NCBI GenBank assembly: GCA_019113985.1
Contig: DXGJ01000029.1
Location: 1 to 64,000, forward strand
Source: Candidatus Levilactobacillus faecigallinarum
Lineage (GTDB): Bacteria > Bacillota > Bacilli > Lactobacillales > Lactobacillaceae
DNA: 64,000 bases
Reading direction: 5' to 3'
Under the pieces are notes generated by a model. The model saw only the letters and a list, made by a program, of their open reading frames with translations. It searched no databases and was not told the DNA's origin. Within the stretch, counting starts at the first letter, position 1. Every line of letters begins with the position of its first letter. Shown here in pieces: positions 44,635 through 53,880 of the stretch. The position numbers were made by a program, and so were the translations under genes.

Positions 44635-45863
44635 TAGTCGTCATCCTTTCTCGTTCGAATCAGTGTTGCGACCCGCTCGCTGGCCCGTCCATCTTCCCAG
44701 GCGCAGAAGCGCTGGTAAAAAGCGGCCTGCTGTTGCGCATAATCAGGGAACCCGTGGTCGCGCGTCCAGGCATCGAGCTGGCCGTAAAAGGCCGTCGCCG
44801 TGGTGACCAGCGGTCCCGGCAACGTTTGCGCATCGTAGTTGAAGTAAAACCCGCGGAGCTGGTCGCGGTAATGGGCCAGGTCATAGGCGAAAAATAATTG
44901 CGGCCGTTCGAGGTTAGCGTAGTCAAACATCACCGACGAATAGTCCGTAATCAATAAATCGGAAATCAAGTACAATTCCGAGATGTCCGTCTCGGCCAGC
45001 ACACTGACCCGGTCCTCGTAGCCGTGAATATCAATCTGGTCCTTCACCAGGTAGTGGGGCCGAATAATCAGATGGGTCTTGGCCGGTACGTGGGCAAAGA
45101 ACTCGCCCAGGTCAAACGGCAAGTCAAATTGGTAGACGCCGGGCCGCACCGCGGTGTCGTCACGCCAGGTCGGCGCGTAGGTCACCACGGGGCCGACCGT
45201 ATTGGCTGGCAACAGCCGGTCGCGTAAGGCCTGGATCACCGCCGGTTGGTTATCCGTGTACAAGCGGTCGTTGCGGGGATAGCCAATGCTTAAAAATTTT
45301 CCTCGGTACCCGAAGGCCCGCTTGAAGATGTCTTGCGAGTATTGGTTGGGTGCAATCAGGTAATCCCAGCGGTTGGCCGCCGTGACAAAGTCGGCGTGGT
45401 ACTGGGCCGTGGTTCGGCCGGGAATCGCCACGTGGTCGATGTCGGTCCCCAACTTCTTCAGGGGGGTCCCGTGCCAGGTCTGAATCGTGGTGGTCCGGCG
45501 ATTGGCGTGCCACCAGTTCGGTAGCCGGGAGTTTAAAACCCAGTACTCGGCGCGCGCCATCAGCATCACCCACTTGGGCGTGAAGCGTTTGATCAACCGA
45601 ATCTCCGGGTACTTGGCGTGCAAGGCCGCGTACTCCCCTGGCTTGACACTAAAGTATGCCGTTTGACGATACGCCGGGTCGGCGGCCACCAACGCCCGGT
45701 AGATGGCCGCCGGGTTATCGTTAACATCTTTACCGTTGAAACTTTCGAATAGGACTAGTCGCTTTTTGATTGGTAAACAAATAAGCCCATCGTTCAACAC
45801 GATGAGCCCATAGCGAGCAACTAGCTTCAAGCCTTGGATAACGCTGTGTAAACCGTTAGCCAT
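44634..45863 (-). CDS. CDP-glycerol glycerophosphotransferase family (TagF-like)
   Basis: 409 residues. Teichoic-acid polymerase family: N-terminal basic membrane-binding helix ([39 protein letters not shown]), then [19 protein letters not shown] with the catalytic [60 protein letters not shown] and the end [10 protein letters not shown]. The TDYSS motif binds CDP-glycerol. Shorter than B. subtilis TagF, so it probably adds or extends glycerol-phosphate units rather than being a full copy. ATG 45863 follows AGAAAGGGG. It shares its transcript with tagG and a TagB-like gene. Confidence 0.92.
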   Translation of the reverse strand: MANGLHSVIQGLKLVARYGLIVLNDGLICLPIKKRLVLFESFNGKDVNDNPAAIYRALVAADPAYRQTAYFSVKPGEYAALHAKYPEIRLIKRFTPKWVMLMARAEYWVLNSRLPNWWHANRRTTTIQTWHGTPLKKLGTDIDHVAIPGRTTAQYHADFVTAANRWDYLIAPNQYSQDIFKRAFGYRGKFLSIGYPRNDRLYTDNQPAVIQALRDRLLPANTVGPVVTYAPTWRDDTAVRPGVYQFDLPFDLGEFFAHVPAKTHLIIRPHYLVKDQIDIHGYEDRVSVLAETDISELYLISDLLITDYSSVMFDYANLERPQLFFAYDLAHYRDQLRGFYFNYDAQTLPGPLVTTATAFYGQLDAWTRDHGFPDYAQQQAAFYQRFCAWEDGRASERVATLIRTRKDDD

Positions 45864-45884
45864 GCGTGGTTGCCCCTTTCTAAA

Positions 45885-46694
45885 CTAGATTAAGTCGACG
45901 AAGCGTGACCGGAACTTGTAGTGCAGGTGTGACCCCAACAGGAGTACGAAGAACACGAAGGCCCAGAATTCCAACGTCAGTAACGGATGTTGCCAGAACC
46001 AGCCGGTCCCCAGGAAGGACTCCCGGAAGCCGTTAACGATGTAGTAGTACGGGTTCAGTTCCAACAAGTGAACGAACGGTGCGGGGAACGACGTGGTCAC
46101 AAAGTTAAACAGCACGCCGGACACGTAGAACAGCATCCGCATCACGGATTGTAACAGGATATGGTAGTCGCGGACCAGCACACTGATACAGGAGTTGAAG
46201 ACCCCTAGTGCCACCAGGAAACAAATCATGGCGAAGAAGTAGTAGATCCACTGTAACCAGGAAACCTTCGGGTAAACCCCGTTTAACAGGCCAATGAAGA
46301 TGGAGAAGACCATCATGGTCCAGAAGGAACTCAGGTTGCTGACAATCTTAATGGTTGGCAGCGCGGAAACCGGGAACTTCATCTTGGCGACCATGTTGAC
46401 CCGCTGGTAGATACTCTTGGAGGCATCCAGCGTCGCCCGGTTCATGAAGAACCACGGCGAAATCCCGATGACCATCCAGGGCAAGTAGCTCACCCCGTTC
46501 AATGGTTGGCCGTGCTTCAAGCCAACCCCGAAAACCAACCAGTAAATCCCAATTTGAATCAACGGGTACAGGTACTCCCACATTAAACCTAAATAATGGC
46601 TCTGATAACTCGCCTGATCTTCGTAGCGGGAAATCCGAAAGATGATTCCCAAGCTCGAGATCTGTTCTTTGAATAAGGTCATAACCTCTTTCAA
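45885..46694 (-). CDS. tagG: Teichoic acid ABC exporter permease
   Basis: 269 residues, ABC-2 type with six membrane helices. QSHYLGLMWEYLYPLIQIGIYWLVFGVG (about 31-58), LPWMVIGISPWFFMNRATLDASKSIYQRVNMVAKMKFPVSALPT (conserved coupling-loop region) and LNPYYYIVNGFRESFLG are typical of TagG/polysaccharide exporters that flip the finished polymer. The partner ATPase TagH is not adjacent, which is unusual. The start is TTG 46694, 9 bases after AAAGGAG; the in-frame ATG four codons later (46682) has no site. Confidence 0.9.
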   Translation of the reverse strand: MKEVMTLFKEQISSLGIIFRISRYEDQASYQSHYLGLMWEYLYPLIQIGIYWLVFGVGLKHGQPLNGVSYLPWMVIGISPWFFMNRATLDASKSIYQRVNMVAKMKFPVSALPTIKIVSNLSSFWTMMVFSIFIGLLNGVYPKVSWLQWIYYFFAMICFLVALGVFNSCISVLVRDYHILLQSVMRMLFYVSGVLFNFVTTSFPAPFVHLLELNPYYYIVNGFRESFLGTGWFWQHPLLTLEFWAFVFFVLLLGSHLHYKFRSRFVDLI

Positions 46695-46715
46695 GGCACT
46701 GCACTCCTTTAATTT

Positions 46716-47885
46716 TTAATCGACGTTCGCTGACCCCGTCAGTAACGCCAGATAGCGGGTAATCACCCGGTCGGTGGCCTGGCCGTCATTGGCCTGGTTC
46801 CACCGATGATTAAACTGTTCCAAGTCCGTCTGACGGTCGGCCACGATGGCCGCTGCCAGTTCTTGGCTATCCCGCAGAACCGGACTCGGTAACCAGTCTA
46901 AGAGGTCCGCTTGTACCCCCGGGTTGTCGCTGTAACTGGGTAAATCAAACAAGTAAAACAAGAGACTGTGCGCGTTGTCCAATAACCCGTAGTCGAAGGC
47001 AACCGACGAATAATCGGTCACCAGCGTTTCCGTCACCGTCAATAACTCCGCCGTGCTGAACGCCGACGCCAGGACGCCCTGGTCGCCCAATTGGCGTTGC
47101 AGGTCCGTCGCCGCCGCGGCCAGTACCGGGTGGAGCTTGACCACCACCCGGGCCGTTGGGTCGGCCGTTAACGCGGCCGCCAAGCCCGCTGGTGGCGTGA
47201 AGGTCACGCCCTCGCGGTAAGTCGGTGCATACAAGATGACCCGATGACCGCTCAAGTCCGGCAACGCTTGGTAAATGCGTTGGCGAGTGCGCTCGACCCA
47301 CGCATCGTCGCGCAAGCGGTCGGAACGCGGATACCCCAAAACTTGCATCCGCGTCTGGGGAACCTGGTAACTGCGCACAAACACGTCCCCCATGGCAGGG
47401 GCCCCTACCACGTACTCATCGAAGTGATCATACACGGCCTGGAACCGCCGCCGATCACTCGCCGACCGATCCTGGGTAGTGGGATCCTCCCACCCAAAGC
47501 GTTTGATTGCCCCGGCTGCGTGCCACAACTGCACGATAGTCATGTTCTGGGGATGGTAAAGCCCCCCCAGGAACGCGTAGTAGTTGTCGCAGAACAGGAG
47601 TCGGGCCCCCATGATTACGGGTATCCCCGTCAAGGCAAACCCGAAGCCATCGTGAAACGGTCGAACGGTCACGCCCGCTTGGGTCAAACGGGCCGCCGCA
47701 GCTGCCTGCGCCGGTCGATAAAACACGGTGAGCTGACGATCCGCCGGTAAGGCTGCCGCCAACGCTTCAATCAACGGAAGATTATCACTGAAACTCATCA
47801 GATAAACCACGTTGCGTCGTCGCCGACCACCCCACAAGTGGGACACCAGCCACACTAACCACAAATAAAATTCTTTCACGTCCAT
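46716..47885 (-). CDS. CDP-glycerol glycerophosphotransferase family (TagB-like)
   Basis: About 389 residues. A short N-terminal hydrophobic helix, then VVYLMSFSDNLPLIEALAAALP, IVQLWHAAGAIKRFGWEDPTTQ (catalytic HAAGAxKxFG, the TagB form of the motif), VLGYPRSDRLRDD, VILYAPTYREG and LTVTETLVTDYSSVAFDYGLLDNAHSLLFYLFDL with TDYSS. The HAAGAxKK-type motif suggests the priming enzyme that adds the first glycerol-phosphate. ATG 47885 with AGGAA 9 bases before. First gene of the tag-nfo unit. Confidence 0.9.
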   Translation of the reverse strand: MDVKEFYLWLVWLVSHLWGGRRRRNVVYLMSFSDNLPLIEALAAALPADRQLTVFYRPAQAAAAARLTQAGVTVRPFHDGFGFALTGIPVIMGARLLFCDNYYAFLGGLYHPQNMTIVQLWHAAGAIKRFGWEDPTTQDRSASDRRRFQAVYDHFDEYVVGAPAMGDVFVRSYQVPQTRMQVLGYPRSDRLRDDAWVERTRQRIYQALPDLSGHRVILYAPTYREGVTFTPPAGLAAALTADPTARVVVKLHPVLAAAATDLQRQLGDQGVLASAFSTAELLTVTETLVTDYSSVAFDYGLLDNAHSLLFYLFDLPSYSDNPGVQADLLDWLPSPVLRDSQELAAAIVADRQTDLEQFNHRWNQANDGQATDRVITRYLALLTGSANVD

Positions 47886-47925
47886 CACCAATAGTTCCTA
47901 GTTTTTGCGGCCCATAACATTGGAA

Positions 47926-47931
47926 ATTATA
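47926..47931 (-). promoter_or_regulatory. Extended -10 promoter of the tag operon
   Basis: Minus strand TGTGGTATAATTT: TATAAT with TG extension, 41 bases before the first start codon. No good -35 partner. Confidence 0.7.
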
Positions 47932-48018
47932 CCACATCTGTCTGGGGAACCTAGCGAATTTTAGAAAGGTTTAGGAATCTGCCGGGAATATCCCCCCGCC
48001 TAGCACCTGACTGCGCAT

Positions 48019-48058
48019 AAAAATCCCCGTGGACGGTAAGGGATATCTTCCACGGGGA
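48019..48058 (-). terminator. Minus-strand terminator with no gene directly upstream
   Basis: TCCCCGTGGA (48024-48033) pairs with TCCACGGGGA (48049-48058); on the minus strand TTTTT follows. It would stop transcripts coming from the repeat array side, before the tag operon promoter. The only coding gene upstream on this strand is the 65-residue gene 650 bases away, which has a nearer terminator candidate. Confidence 0.8.
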
Positions 48059-48144
48059 CGGTATTTGGACGAACAGCTACTATGAGCTCTACTATCATAA
48101 TTTAGTAAGGTCTTCTTTAAATATAACTAGAGTGACTACCGACT

Positions 48145-48450
48145 GGCTGCATTTTCCGATTGTCTGCGTTAGTGCGGCCGGTTTGAGCCACCCCTTTGGC
48201 GACTAAACCGGGGTGAGCAAGAGGTTTGTCGCAATATCCCTTCGCGGCTACACACAAGTTAGCTGCATTTTCCGGTTGCCTGCGTTAGTGCGACCTTTTT
48301 TAGCCACCCCCTTTGGCGACTAAACCGGGGGCGGAGATTTGTCGCAATATCTCTTCGCCGCCACACACAAACTGGCTACGTTCTCCGGTTGTCTGCGTTA
48401 GTGGACTCTTATCGAGCCACCCCTTTGGCGACTAACCCGGGGTGACTAAG
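48145..48450. repeat. Three tandem copies of a 113-116 bp structured element
   Basis: Unit starts: 48145, 48261 and 48374; the third copy is cut short near 48450. Each unit opens with (A/G)GCT(G/A)C(A/G)TT-TCCG, holds CTGCGTTAGTG, then a near-invariant core GCCACCCC(C)TTTGGCGACTAA. Copies one and two continue to TTTGTCGCAATATC and a CACACAA joint. In every core GCCA can pair with TGGC, and the loop C-run with a G-run nine bases on, giving an H-type pseudoknot. Copy two has five C and five G, the others four and four. An outer helix (TGCGRC/GTCGCA) encloses copies one and two, and hairpins around CACACAA join the units. No coding frame fits it. Confidence 0.9.
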
Positions 48451-48473
48451 TACGTCCCCCCGAGCGGAATAAA

Positions 48474-48505
48474 TAAAGGCCACCCCTGGTTAGTGAGGGT
48501 GACCC
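48474..48505 (-). terminator. Probable terminator downstream of the 65-residue gene
   Basis: Minus strand GGTCACCC-TCACTAACCAG-GGGTGGCC followed by TTTATTTATT. It lies about 210 bases past the stop codon; the stretch between (48506-48712) has no other convincing gene. Confidence 0.6.
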
Positions 48506-48712
48506 AATGTCTTCTGGACATTCTTATCGTATCAGGTTGTTGGTACTGCAACAACCAAAACGCAAATGTCATGACAGATACTTTAAAAACTGCCTTGTGC
48601 GCAAAGTATAAAGCATCTTCTGTGGAAAATGCAACCAATTCGTTAGACGCTTTCCGTGAAAACGATTTTATGCATAATATTCATTCGTTATACATAACTA
48701 TTTCACGGTGTT

Positions 48713-48910
48713 TTAGTACATCATCTTGTTGAACCACAAATCATACAGTTCACGGTTCTCTGGGTCGAACATTCCGTCATCCTGTGCCTTAGCAACGATT
48801 CTGTCCGCTGATTTATCCTGACAAGAAGCCCCCATCATTCGGTACTGCATGGCGTCTGCCTTGGATAAGGTATCAATTCCAGTTAAGTTTTCGTTCCAAT
48901 TTTTATTCAT
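48713..48910 (-). CDS. Unknown 65-residue protein
   Basis: No family recognised. Hydrophilic and acidic: NKNWNENLTGIDTLSKADAMQYRMMGASCQDKSADRIVAKAQDDGMFDPENRELYDLWFNKMMY; one cysteine, no signal or membrane segment, probably two or three helices. It is more AT-rich than its neighbours. Evidence that it is expressed: a strong AAAGGAG 7 bases before the ATG and a good promoter about 40 bases upstream. Neighbours are the structured repeat array and yitT. The combination of foreign composition and a solitary position suggests acquired DNA. Confidence 0.72.
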   Translation of the reverse strand: MNKNWNENLTGIDTLSKADAMQYRMMGASCQDKSADRIVAKAQDDGMFDPENRELYDLWFNKMMY

Positions 48911-48950
48911 ATTTAAGGCTCCTTTTTATCTATTTATACATTGTTTTTAC

Positions 48951-48979
48951 ATTCTAATGCTTTTCACCAAAAAAAGCAA
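48951..48979 (-). promoter_or_regulatory. Promoter of the 65-residue protein gene
   Basis: Minus strand: TTGCTT (48974-48979), 17 bases, TAGAAT (48951-48956), giving a short leader before the AAAGGAG site. Confidence 0.72.
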
Positions 48980-49033
48980 CCTTGACTTTTTCCATGGTTA
49001 TTCACCGAACAAACTTAAACACTTGAAAGCAAA

Positions 49034-49067
49034 GAAAAACAGCCCCAACCATCAGGTCAGAGCTGTT
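49034..49067 (-). terminator. Terminator of yitT
   Basis: Minus strand AACAGCTCTGACC-TGAT-GGTTGGGGCTGTT followed by TTTCTTT; 13-bp stem with three G-U pairs. Confidence 0.82.
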
Positions 49068-49084
49068 GTTGACTTTTTATCTGG

Positions 49085-49960
49085 TCACCACTTCGGTTCG
49101 TAGAAGTGTCCCAGCACCTTCACGGTATCGGAGATGCTGACGAAGGCCTTGGGATCGGCCTCTTCCATGGCCACCTCAAGGGCGTCCATCTCGTAGCGGG
49201 TAATCACGGTAAAGAGAATCGTTTTTTCATCGTGGTGGTAAGCCCCTTCGGCCCCGTGCACGATGGTGATTCCTCGCCGCATATGGTTTTGAATACTATC
49301 AATTACCGTCTTGGGCCGGCTGGTGATAACCATGACCTGCATGCGCTGTTGCCGCGTAAAGGTCATATCGATTACCTTGGCGTTCACGAACAGACCCAGG
49401 GCGGAGTAAAAGGCGTACGGCCAGCCGTACACGAAGCCGGCACTGATGACGATCAAGCTGTTGAAGGCCATGTTGATACTGCCCATGCTCCGGCCGGTCT
49501 TCCGCCGCACCACGATGCCGATGATGTCTAAGCCACCGGTCGAAATACTATTCTTGAGGGCGAACCCGGTTCCGTACCCGTTGACCGCCCCACCAAAGAT
49601 GGCACAGATGATGGGGTCCGTGGTCAGGTGGACCGGCTGGATCACGCGAATCATTGTCGAGGCGAACACAACACAGATGAAGGTAAAGACAGTAAAGGAC
49701 TTCCCAATCTGCTTCCAAGCTAAGACAAACAGCGGTACGTTGATCAGGAACAGCCCGAGGGCCGTGGTAACCTGAAAGGGTGCGTACCGTCCCGTCAGCG
49801 TGTCAATCAATTGGGCCAACCCGGTCGCACCGGACGAATAGATATGTCCGGGGGTCCAGAAAAAGTTCACCGCAATTGAGACTAAGACCCCGTAGAAAAA
49901 GGCAACGGAGAATTTTGCCGTATAGGTATGCCGTTTGAAGAGCTGCTGCACATCGTCCAT
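49085..49960 (-). CDS. YitT-family membrane protein (DUF161/DUF2179)
   Basis: 291 residues. Five or six membrane helices in the first 200 residues (VAFFYGVLVSIAVNFFWTPGHIYSSGATGLAQLIDTL; TALGLFLINVPLFVLAWKQIG; CAIFGGAVNGYGTGFALKNSISTGGLDIIGIVVRRKTGRSMGSINMAFNSLIVISAGFVYG). Then the soluble DUF2179 domain: MQVMVITSRPKTVIDSIQNHMRRGITIVHGAEGAYHHDEKTILFTVITRYEMDALEVAMEEADPKAFVSISDTVKVLGHFY. Family role not established. ATG 49960 with a weak GAGGT site. Confidence 0.9.
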   Translation of the reverse strand: MDDVQQLFKRHTYTAKFSVAFFYGVLVSIAVNFFWTPGHIYSSGATGLAQLIDTLTGRYAPFQVTTALGLFLINVPLFVLAWKQIGKSFTVFTFICVVFASTMIRVIQPVHLTTDPIICAIFGGAVNGYGTGFALKNSISTGGLDIIGIVVRRKTGRSMGSINMAFNSLIVISAGFVYGWPYAFYSALGLFVNAKVIDMTFTRQQRMQVMVITSRPKTVIDSIQNHMRRGITIVHGAEGAYHHDEKTILFTVITRYEMDALEVAMEEADPKAFVSISDTVKVLGHFYEPKW

Positions 49961-50068
49961 GATTTAAAATCGACCTCACTTATTCCTCTGTCACTCCTGG
50001 AGCGCTCGCTAAGTATAGCATTTATCCGGGCGCCCGGCCACGCTTATCCCGATTCTTTTCCCGTGCGT

Positions 50069-50593
50069 CTAGGATGCCGACCAGTTTTGGGCAATGAAGT
50101 CCTCACGCCCACCGGCCTCTTGTTCGGCCATGCGCGCTGGGTTCTTCTTGTAGAATTCCTGATGACGTTCCTCAGCCGGATAAAATGGCTGAACCACCTG
50201 AATCTTGGTCACAATGGGGTCATCGAACTGTTCGCGTTCCTGTAAGGCCCGCTTAGAGGCTTGTGCCGTCGCTTCCTGCGCGGCACTATTGACAAAGATG
50301 ACCGGCCGGTAGTTGTCGCCCCGGTCCTGGAACTGCCCACCCGCATCGGTCGGGTCGGTCTGCTGCCAGTAAAGCTCGACTAATTGCGCGTAACTGATAA
50401 CACTGGGGTCGAACCAAATCTTGACGGCTTCGGTGTGGCCGGTGGTGTGGCTCTTGACCTGTTCGTAGGTCGGATTGGCCACCGTCCCCCCGGTATAGCC
50501 CGAGAGGACCTTTTGGATTCCGGCCTGTTCCTCGAAGGGTTGGACCATGCACCAGAAGCATCCCCCGGCAAACGTTGCTGTTTCAGTACTCAT
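50069..50593 (-). CDS. msrA: Peptide methionine-S-sulfoxide reductase
   Basis: Repairs oxidised methionine in proteins using thioredoxin. 174 residues. Catalytic motif [21 protein letters not shown] (about 6-26) with the nucleophile in GCFWC; then [59 protein letters not shown] and, near the end, [12 protein letters not shown]. The ATG at 50593 is the only sensible start; the frame runs on upstream across the aspS terminator to 50803. A GAGAGAAAG stretch about 15 bases before it is a weak ribosome site. No msrB nearby. Confidence 0.94.
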   Translation of the reverse strand: MSTETATFAGGCFWCMVQPFEEQAGIQKVLSGYTGGTVANPTYEQVKSHTTGHTEAVKIWFDPSVISYAQLVELYWQQTDPTDAGGQFQDRGDNYRPVIFVNSAAQEATAQASKRALQEREQFDDPIVTKIQVVQPFYPAEERHQEFYKKNPARMAEQEAGGREDFIAQNWSAS

Positions 50594-50687
50594 AAACACC
50601 GCCAACTTTCTCTCATATAATAGTTTTATTAAACGGCTTTTCACCGTCAGCGTCAAGCCATCGCCCAGGAAAACTGGCCTCCCAGCT

Positions 50688-50720
50688 AAAAAGGACCCCA
50701 GACAACCGTCTGAGGTCCCT
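50688..50720 (-). terminator. Terminator of hisS-aspS
   Basis: Minus strand GGGACCTCAGAC-GGTT-GTCTGGGGTCC followed by TTTTT; 12 bases past the aspS stop. Confidence 0.9.
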
Positions 50721-50732
50721 TCATCTTTAGAT

Positions 50733-52538
50733 TTAATCATCCTTGGGGTCGTCATCCAATTCGGTAACGGCCAGGTCCAAGTCAGCCAATTGCTTGTCGG
50801 CAACGGTACTTGGGGCTTGGGTCATTGGTTCAGTGGCCTTCGAGTTCTTCGGGAAGGCAATCACGTCACGAATGTTGTCGCGCTTAGCTAACAAGCGGGC
50901 AAACCGATCCAACCCAATGGCCAGACCACCGTGAGGCGGGAACCCGTAGTCTAAGGCCTTCAACAGGAAGCCGAATTGCTTTTCGGCGCGTTCCGGCGTG
51001 AAGCCTAAGGCCTTGAGCATCTTCATCTGTAACTCACGGGTGTGAATCCGGATGGAGCCCCCACCTAATTCCAGCCCGTTCAAGATGATGTCGTAACTCT
51101 GGGCGTAGGCCTTATGCGGGTCTTCGCCGTCGTTCAGGTAATGGGCATCGCCCTCGGCCGGCATGGTGAATGGGTGGTGCGCTGGAACCCAGCGCTTCAA
51201 GTCGACATCGTAGTCGAACAGTGGCCAGTTCACGATCCATAAGAAGGCCCACTTGTTCTGGTCGATCATGTCCTGTTCCTTGGCGATGGCAACTCGGAGG
51301 TAACCCAGGGTTTGGGCAACGACCCGCTTGGAGTCGGCCGCAAACAACAGCAAGTCGCCAGTCTTGGCGCCGGTAGCTTCGGTGATCTTCGCAAACGACT
51401 CGTCGTCCTTAAAGAACTTCGCGATTGGGCCGTTGAAGCCATCGTCGGTAACCTTTAACCAGGCCAAGCCCTTGGCACCGAAACGTTCGATGTACTTCCC
51501 GTACTTGTCGAGGTCCTTCCGGCTGTACAGGTCGGCCCCGCCTGGTACGGCGATTGCCTTGACCTGGCCACCGTTTTCAACGGCACCGGAGAAGACCTTG
51601 AAGTCGCTATCAGCCATGATGGCGGACAGGTCCTTCAGTTCCATGCCAAACCGCACATCCGGTTGATCGGTCCCGTAACGGGCCATCGAGTCGTCCCAGT
51701 CCATTCGAGGGAATGGTAACGGCACGTCAACGTTTAAGGTATCCTTCATGACCTTGGCGATTAAGCCTTCGGTGATGTCTTGGATTTCCTCAGCCGTCAG
51801 GAAGGACGTCTCCAGGTCGATCTGGGTGAATTCTGGTTGCCGGTCGCCCCGCAAGTCTTCATCCCGGAAACACCGGGCGATTTGGTAGTACCGATCGAAG
51901 CCGGCGCCCATCAACAACTGCTTAAACAGTTGGGGAGATTGTGGCAAGGCGTAGAAGTGACCATGGTAGATCCGTGAAGGCACCAGGTAGTCCCGGGCTC
52001 CTTCTGGCGTCGACTTGGTCAGATCCGGCGTTTCGATGTCCACGAAGCCGTTGTTGTCGAAGTAGCTGTGGACCGATTGGATGATCCGGTTCCGCAGCAT
52101 GATGCCCTGTTGCATCTCGGGCCGCCGTAAGTCAAGGTAGCGGTATTGAAGCCGCAGGTCGTCGGAAGCCGTGATACCATCCTTGATGTCGAACGGTGGC
52201 GTCTTGGCCTTGTTCAAGAGGTTGATGCCCAGAACCTGGACTTCGACCTTCCCAGTCCGCATGTCGGGGTTGATTTCTTTGTCCGCCCGTGCAACGACTT
52301 TCCCTTGGATTTCAATGACGTATTCGCTGCGCAGTTGCTCAGCGACGTCAAAAGCGTCCTTGTTGTTATCTTCACTGAAGACCAGTTGGACGATGCCTTC
52401 GCGGTCCCGCAGGTCAACGAAGATCAAGCCACCCAGGTTCCGGCGCTTTTGCACCCAACCCTTTAAGACAACGGTTTGGTCGAGGTAGTGTTCGTCGACC
52501 AGACCCGCGTACGTGGTCCGTTTCAAATTCTTTTCCAT
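50733..52538 (-). CDS. aspS: Aspartyl-tRNA synthetase
   Basis: 601 residues, bacterial type. N-terminal OB anticodon-binding fold ([46 protein letters not shown]), class II motif 2 [29 protein letters not shown], the GAD domain (about 285-420) and motif 3 [32 protein letters not shown] 52538 follows AGAGGGGAA. It follows hisS by 13 bases, and both are governed by the T-box ahead of hisS. Confidence 0.97.
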   Translation of the reverse strand: MEKNLKRTTYAGLVDEHYLDQTVVLKGWVQKRRNLGGLIFVDLRDREGIVQLVFSEDNNKDAFDVAEQLRSEYVIEIQGKVVARADKEINPDMRTGKVEVQVLGINLLNKAKTPPFDIKDGITASDDLRLQYRYLDLRRPEMQQGIMLRNRIIQSVHSYFDNNGFVDIETPDLTKSTPEGARDYLVPSRIYHGHFYALPQSPQLFKQLLMGAGFDRYYQIARCFRDEDLRGDRQPEFTQIDLETSFLTAEEIQDITEGLIAKVMKDTLNVDVPLPFPRMDWDDSMARYGTDQPDVRFGMELKDLSAIMADSDFKVFSGAVENGGQVKAIAVPGGADLYSRKDLDKYGKYIERFGAKGLAWLKVTDDGFNGPIAKFFKDDESFAKITEATGAKTGDLLLFAADSKRVVAQTLGYLRVAIAKEQDMIDQNKWAFLWIVNWPLFDYDVDLKRWVPAHHPFTMPAEGDAHYLNDGEDPHKAYAQSYDIILNGLELGGGSIRIHTRELQMKMLKALGFTPERAEKQFGFLLKALDYGFPPHGGLAIGLDRFARLLAKRDNIRDVIAFPKNSKATEPMTQAPSTVADKQLADLDLAVTELDDDPKDD

Positions 52539-52551
52539 TACTTTTCCCCTC

Positions 52552-53847
52552 TTATTTTGCCGTGAACCCATCGGTCACAACTTTTTGGAAATCTTGGTAA
52601 ATGTCTGCCAGTGGCACGCTGATCTGTTCACCGGTGGCCATGTTCTTCAGGTTAGCAGTCTGATCCGCTAACTCCTGGTCACCAATCGTCAACGTGTAGG
52701 TGGCATCTAACCGGTTAGCCGTCTTGAACTGGGCCTTAGGCTTACGACCCAAGTAATCCCGGTCAGCGGTCAAGCCGGCTTGGCGAATCGCCTGAACCAG
52801 CTTCAACGTCTCTAAGGACGTTTCGTCACCGATACCCACGATGTACACGTCTAAGGCGTTATCGTCCGGTAAGGCGATCTTTTCGGCCTGCATCAGGATG
52901 ACCAGGCGTTCAACGCCCATCCCGAAGCCAACCCCCGGCATCTCGGGACCACCCAGTTCTTCGACCAGGCCATTGTAGCGGCCCCCGGCCAGAACCGTGG
53001 TGTAGCCCTCGCCCAGTGCGGGTGAGTCGGCCATGATTTCGAAGATGGTGTGGTTGTAGTAGTCCAACCCCCGCACCATGGTGGCGTCAACGTCGTAGGC
53101 GATGCCCAAGGCGTCCAGGCTGGCCTTGACCTTGGTAAAGTGCTCCTGGGCTTCCGGTGTCAGGTAATCCAGAATCGACGGGGCGTCGGCCACGATTTCT
53201 TGGTCGTGGGCGTCCTTACTGTCTAGGACTCGCAGTGGGTTCTTGTGCAGCCGAACCTGGGAATCCTCACTCAACTCATCGAAGTGGGGTTCCAAGAAGT
53301 CAATCAAGGCCTGCCGGTAGGCGTCCCGTGAGGCCTTATCTCCCAGGGTGTTCAGGGCCAAACGCAGGTGCTTGAGCCCCAGCTTGGTCAACAGGTTCAT
53401 CCCTAAAGCGATAACTTCAACATCTAATTCGGGCGCATCACTACCGAACGCTTCGACCCCAATCTGATGGAATTCGCGTTGGCGACCCGATTGTGGCCGT
53501 TCGTAACGGAACATTGGCCCCATGTAGTAGACCTTGTATGGCTTAGTGGTTTCGGGACCATACAGCTTATTTTCGACGAAAGCCCGCACGACGCCCGCGG
53601 TGCCTTCGGGACGCAAGGAGAGGTGCCGGTCCCCCTTGTCCTTAAAATCATACATTTCTTTGGTCACGATGTCCGACGTATCGCCAGACGTCCGGGAGAA
53701 GACCTCGTAGTTTTCAAACATCGGGGTCCGAATCTCACCGAACCGGTAGCGGGCGAACAAGTCGCGCGCCGTGGCTTCGACGAACTGCCAGGTCTCGGAA
53801 GTCCCTGGGAGGATGTCCGCCGTCCCTTTCGGTCGTTGGTAACGCAT
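52552..53847 (-). CDS. hisS: Histidyl-tRNA synthetase
   Basis: 431 residues. Class II motifs: [16 protein letters not shown] at the N-terminus, [42 protein letters not shown] (motif 2), [16 protein letters not shown] (histidine A region), [35 protein letters not shown] (motif 3), then the anticodon domain. ATG 53847 is 9 bases from AAGGA; the ATG two codons before (53853) is too near. The open frame continues to 54078 through the T-box leader, which is not coding. Confidence 0.97.
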   Translation of the reverse strand: MRYQRPKGTADILPGTSETWQFVEATARDLFARYRFGEIRTPMFENYEVFSRTSGDTSDIVTKEMYDFKDKGDRHLSLRPEGTAGVVRAFVENKLYGPETTKPYKVYYMGPMFRYERPQSGRQREFHQIGVEAFGSDAPELDVEVIALGMNLLTKLGLKHLRLALNTLGDKASRDAYRQALIDFLEPHFDELSEDSQVRLHKNPLRVLDSKDAHDQEIVADAPSILDYLTPEAQEHFTKVKASLDALGIAYDVDATMVRGLDYYNHTIFEIMADSPALGEGYTTVLAGGRYNGLVEELGGPEMPGVGFGMGVERLVILMQAEKIALPDDNALDVYIVGIGDETSLETLKLVQAIRQAGLTADRDYLGRKPKAQFKTANRLDATYTLTIGDQELADQTANLKNMATGEQISVPLADIYQDFQKVVTDGFTAK

Positions 53848-53880
53848 AAGCATTCTTCCTTTCTCAGCGCTGGACAAAAT

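Noticed and set aside
47244..47750. Plus-strand frame of 168 codons opposite the TagB-like gene
   Set aside because: Antisense shadow; the minus-strand protein has clear family motifs.
48145..48450. Tandem repeats as a CRISPR array
   Set aside because: The units are 113-116 bp, directly adjacent and similar along their whole length; there are no short identical repeats with unique spacers and no cas gene.
48432..48638. Minus-strand frame of 68 codons next to the array
   Set aside because: Overlaps the third repeat copy and the probable terminator, has no ribosome site and no recognisable protein pattern.
48442..48732. Plus-strand frame of 96 codons across the end of the array
   Set aside because: No ribosome site, crosses a terminator hairpin and the stop region of the 65-residue gene; composition does not look coding.
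50594..50803. N-terminal extension of msrA
   Set aside because: It reads through the aspS terminator and the end of aspS; the enzyme's normal N-terminus begins at 50593.
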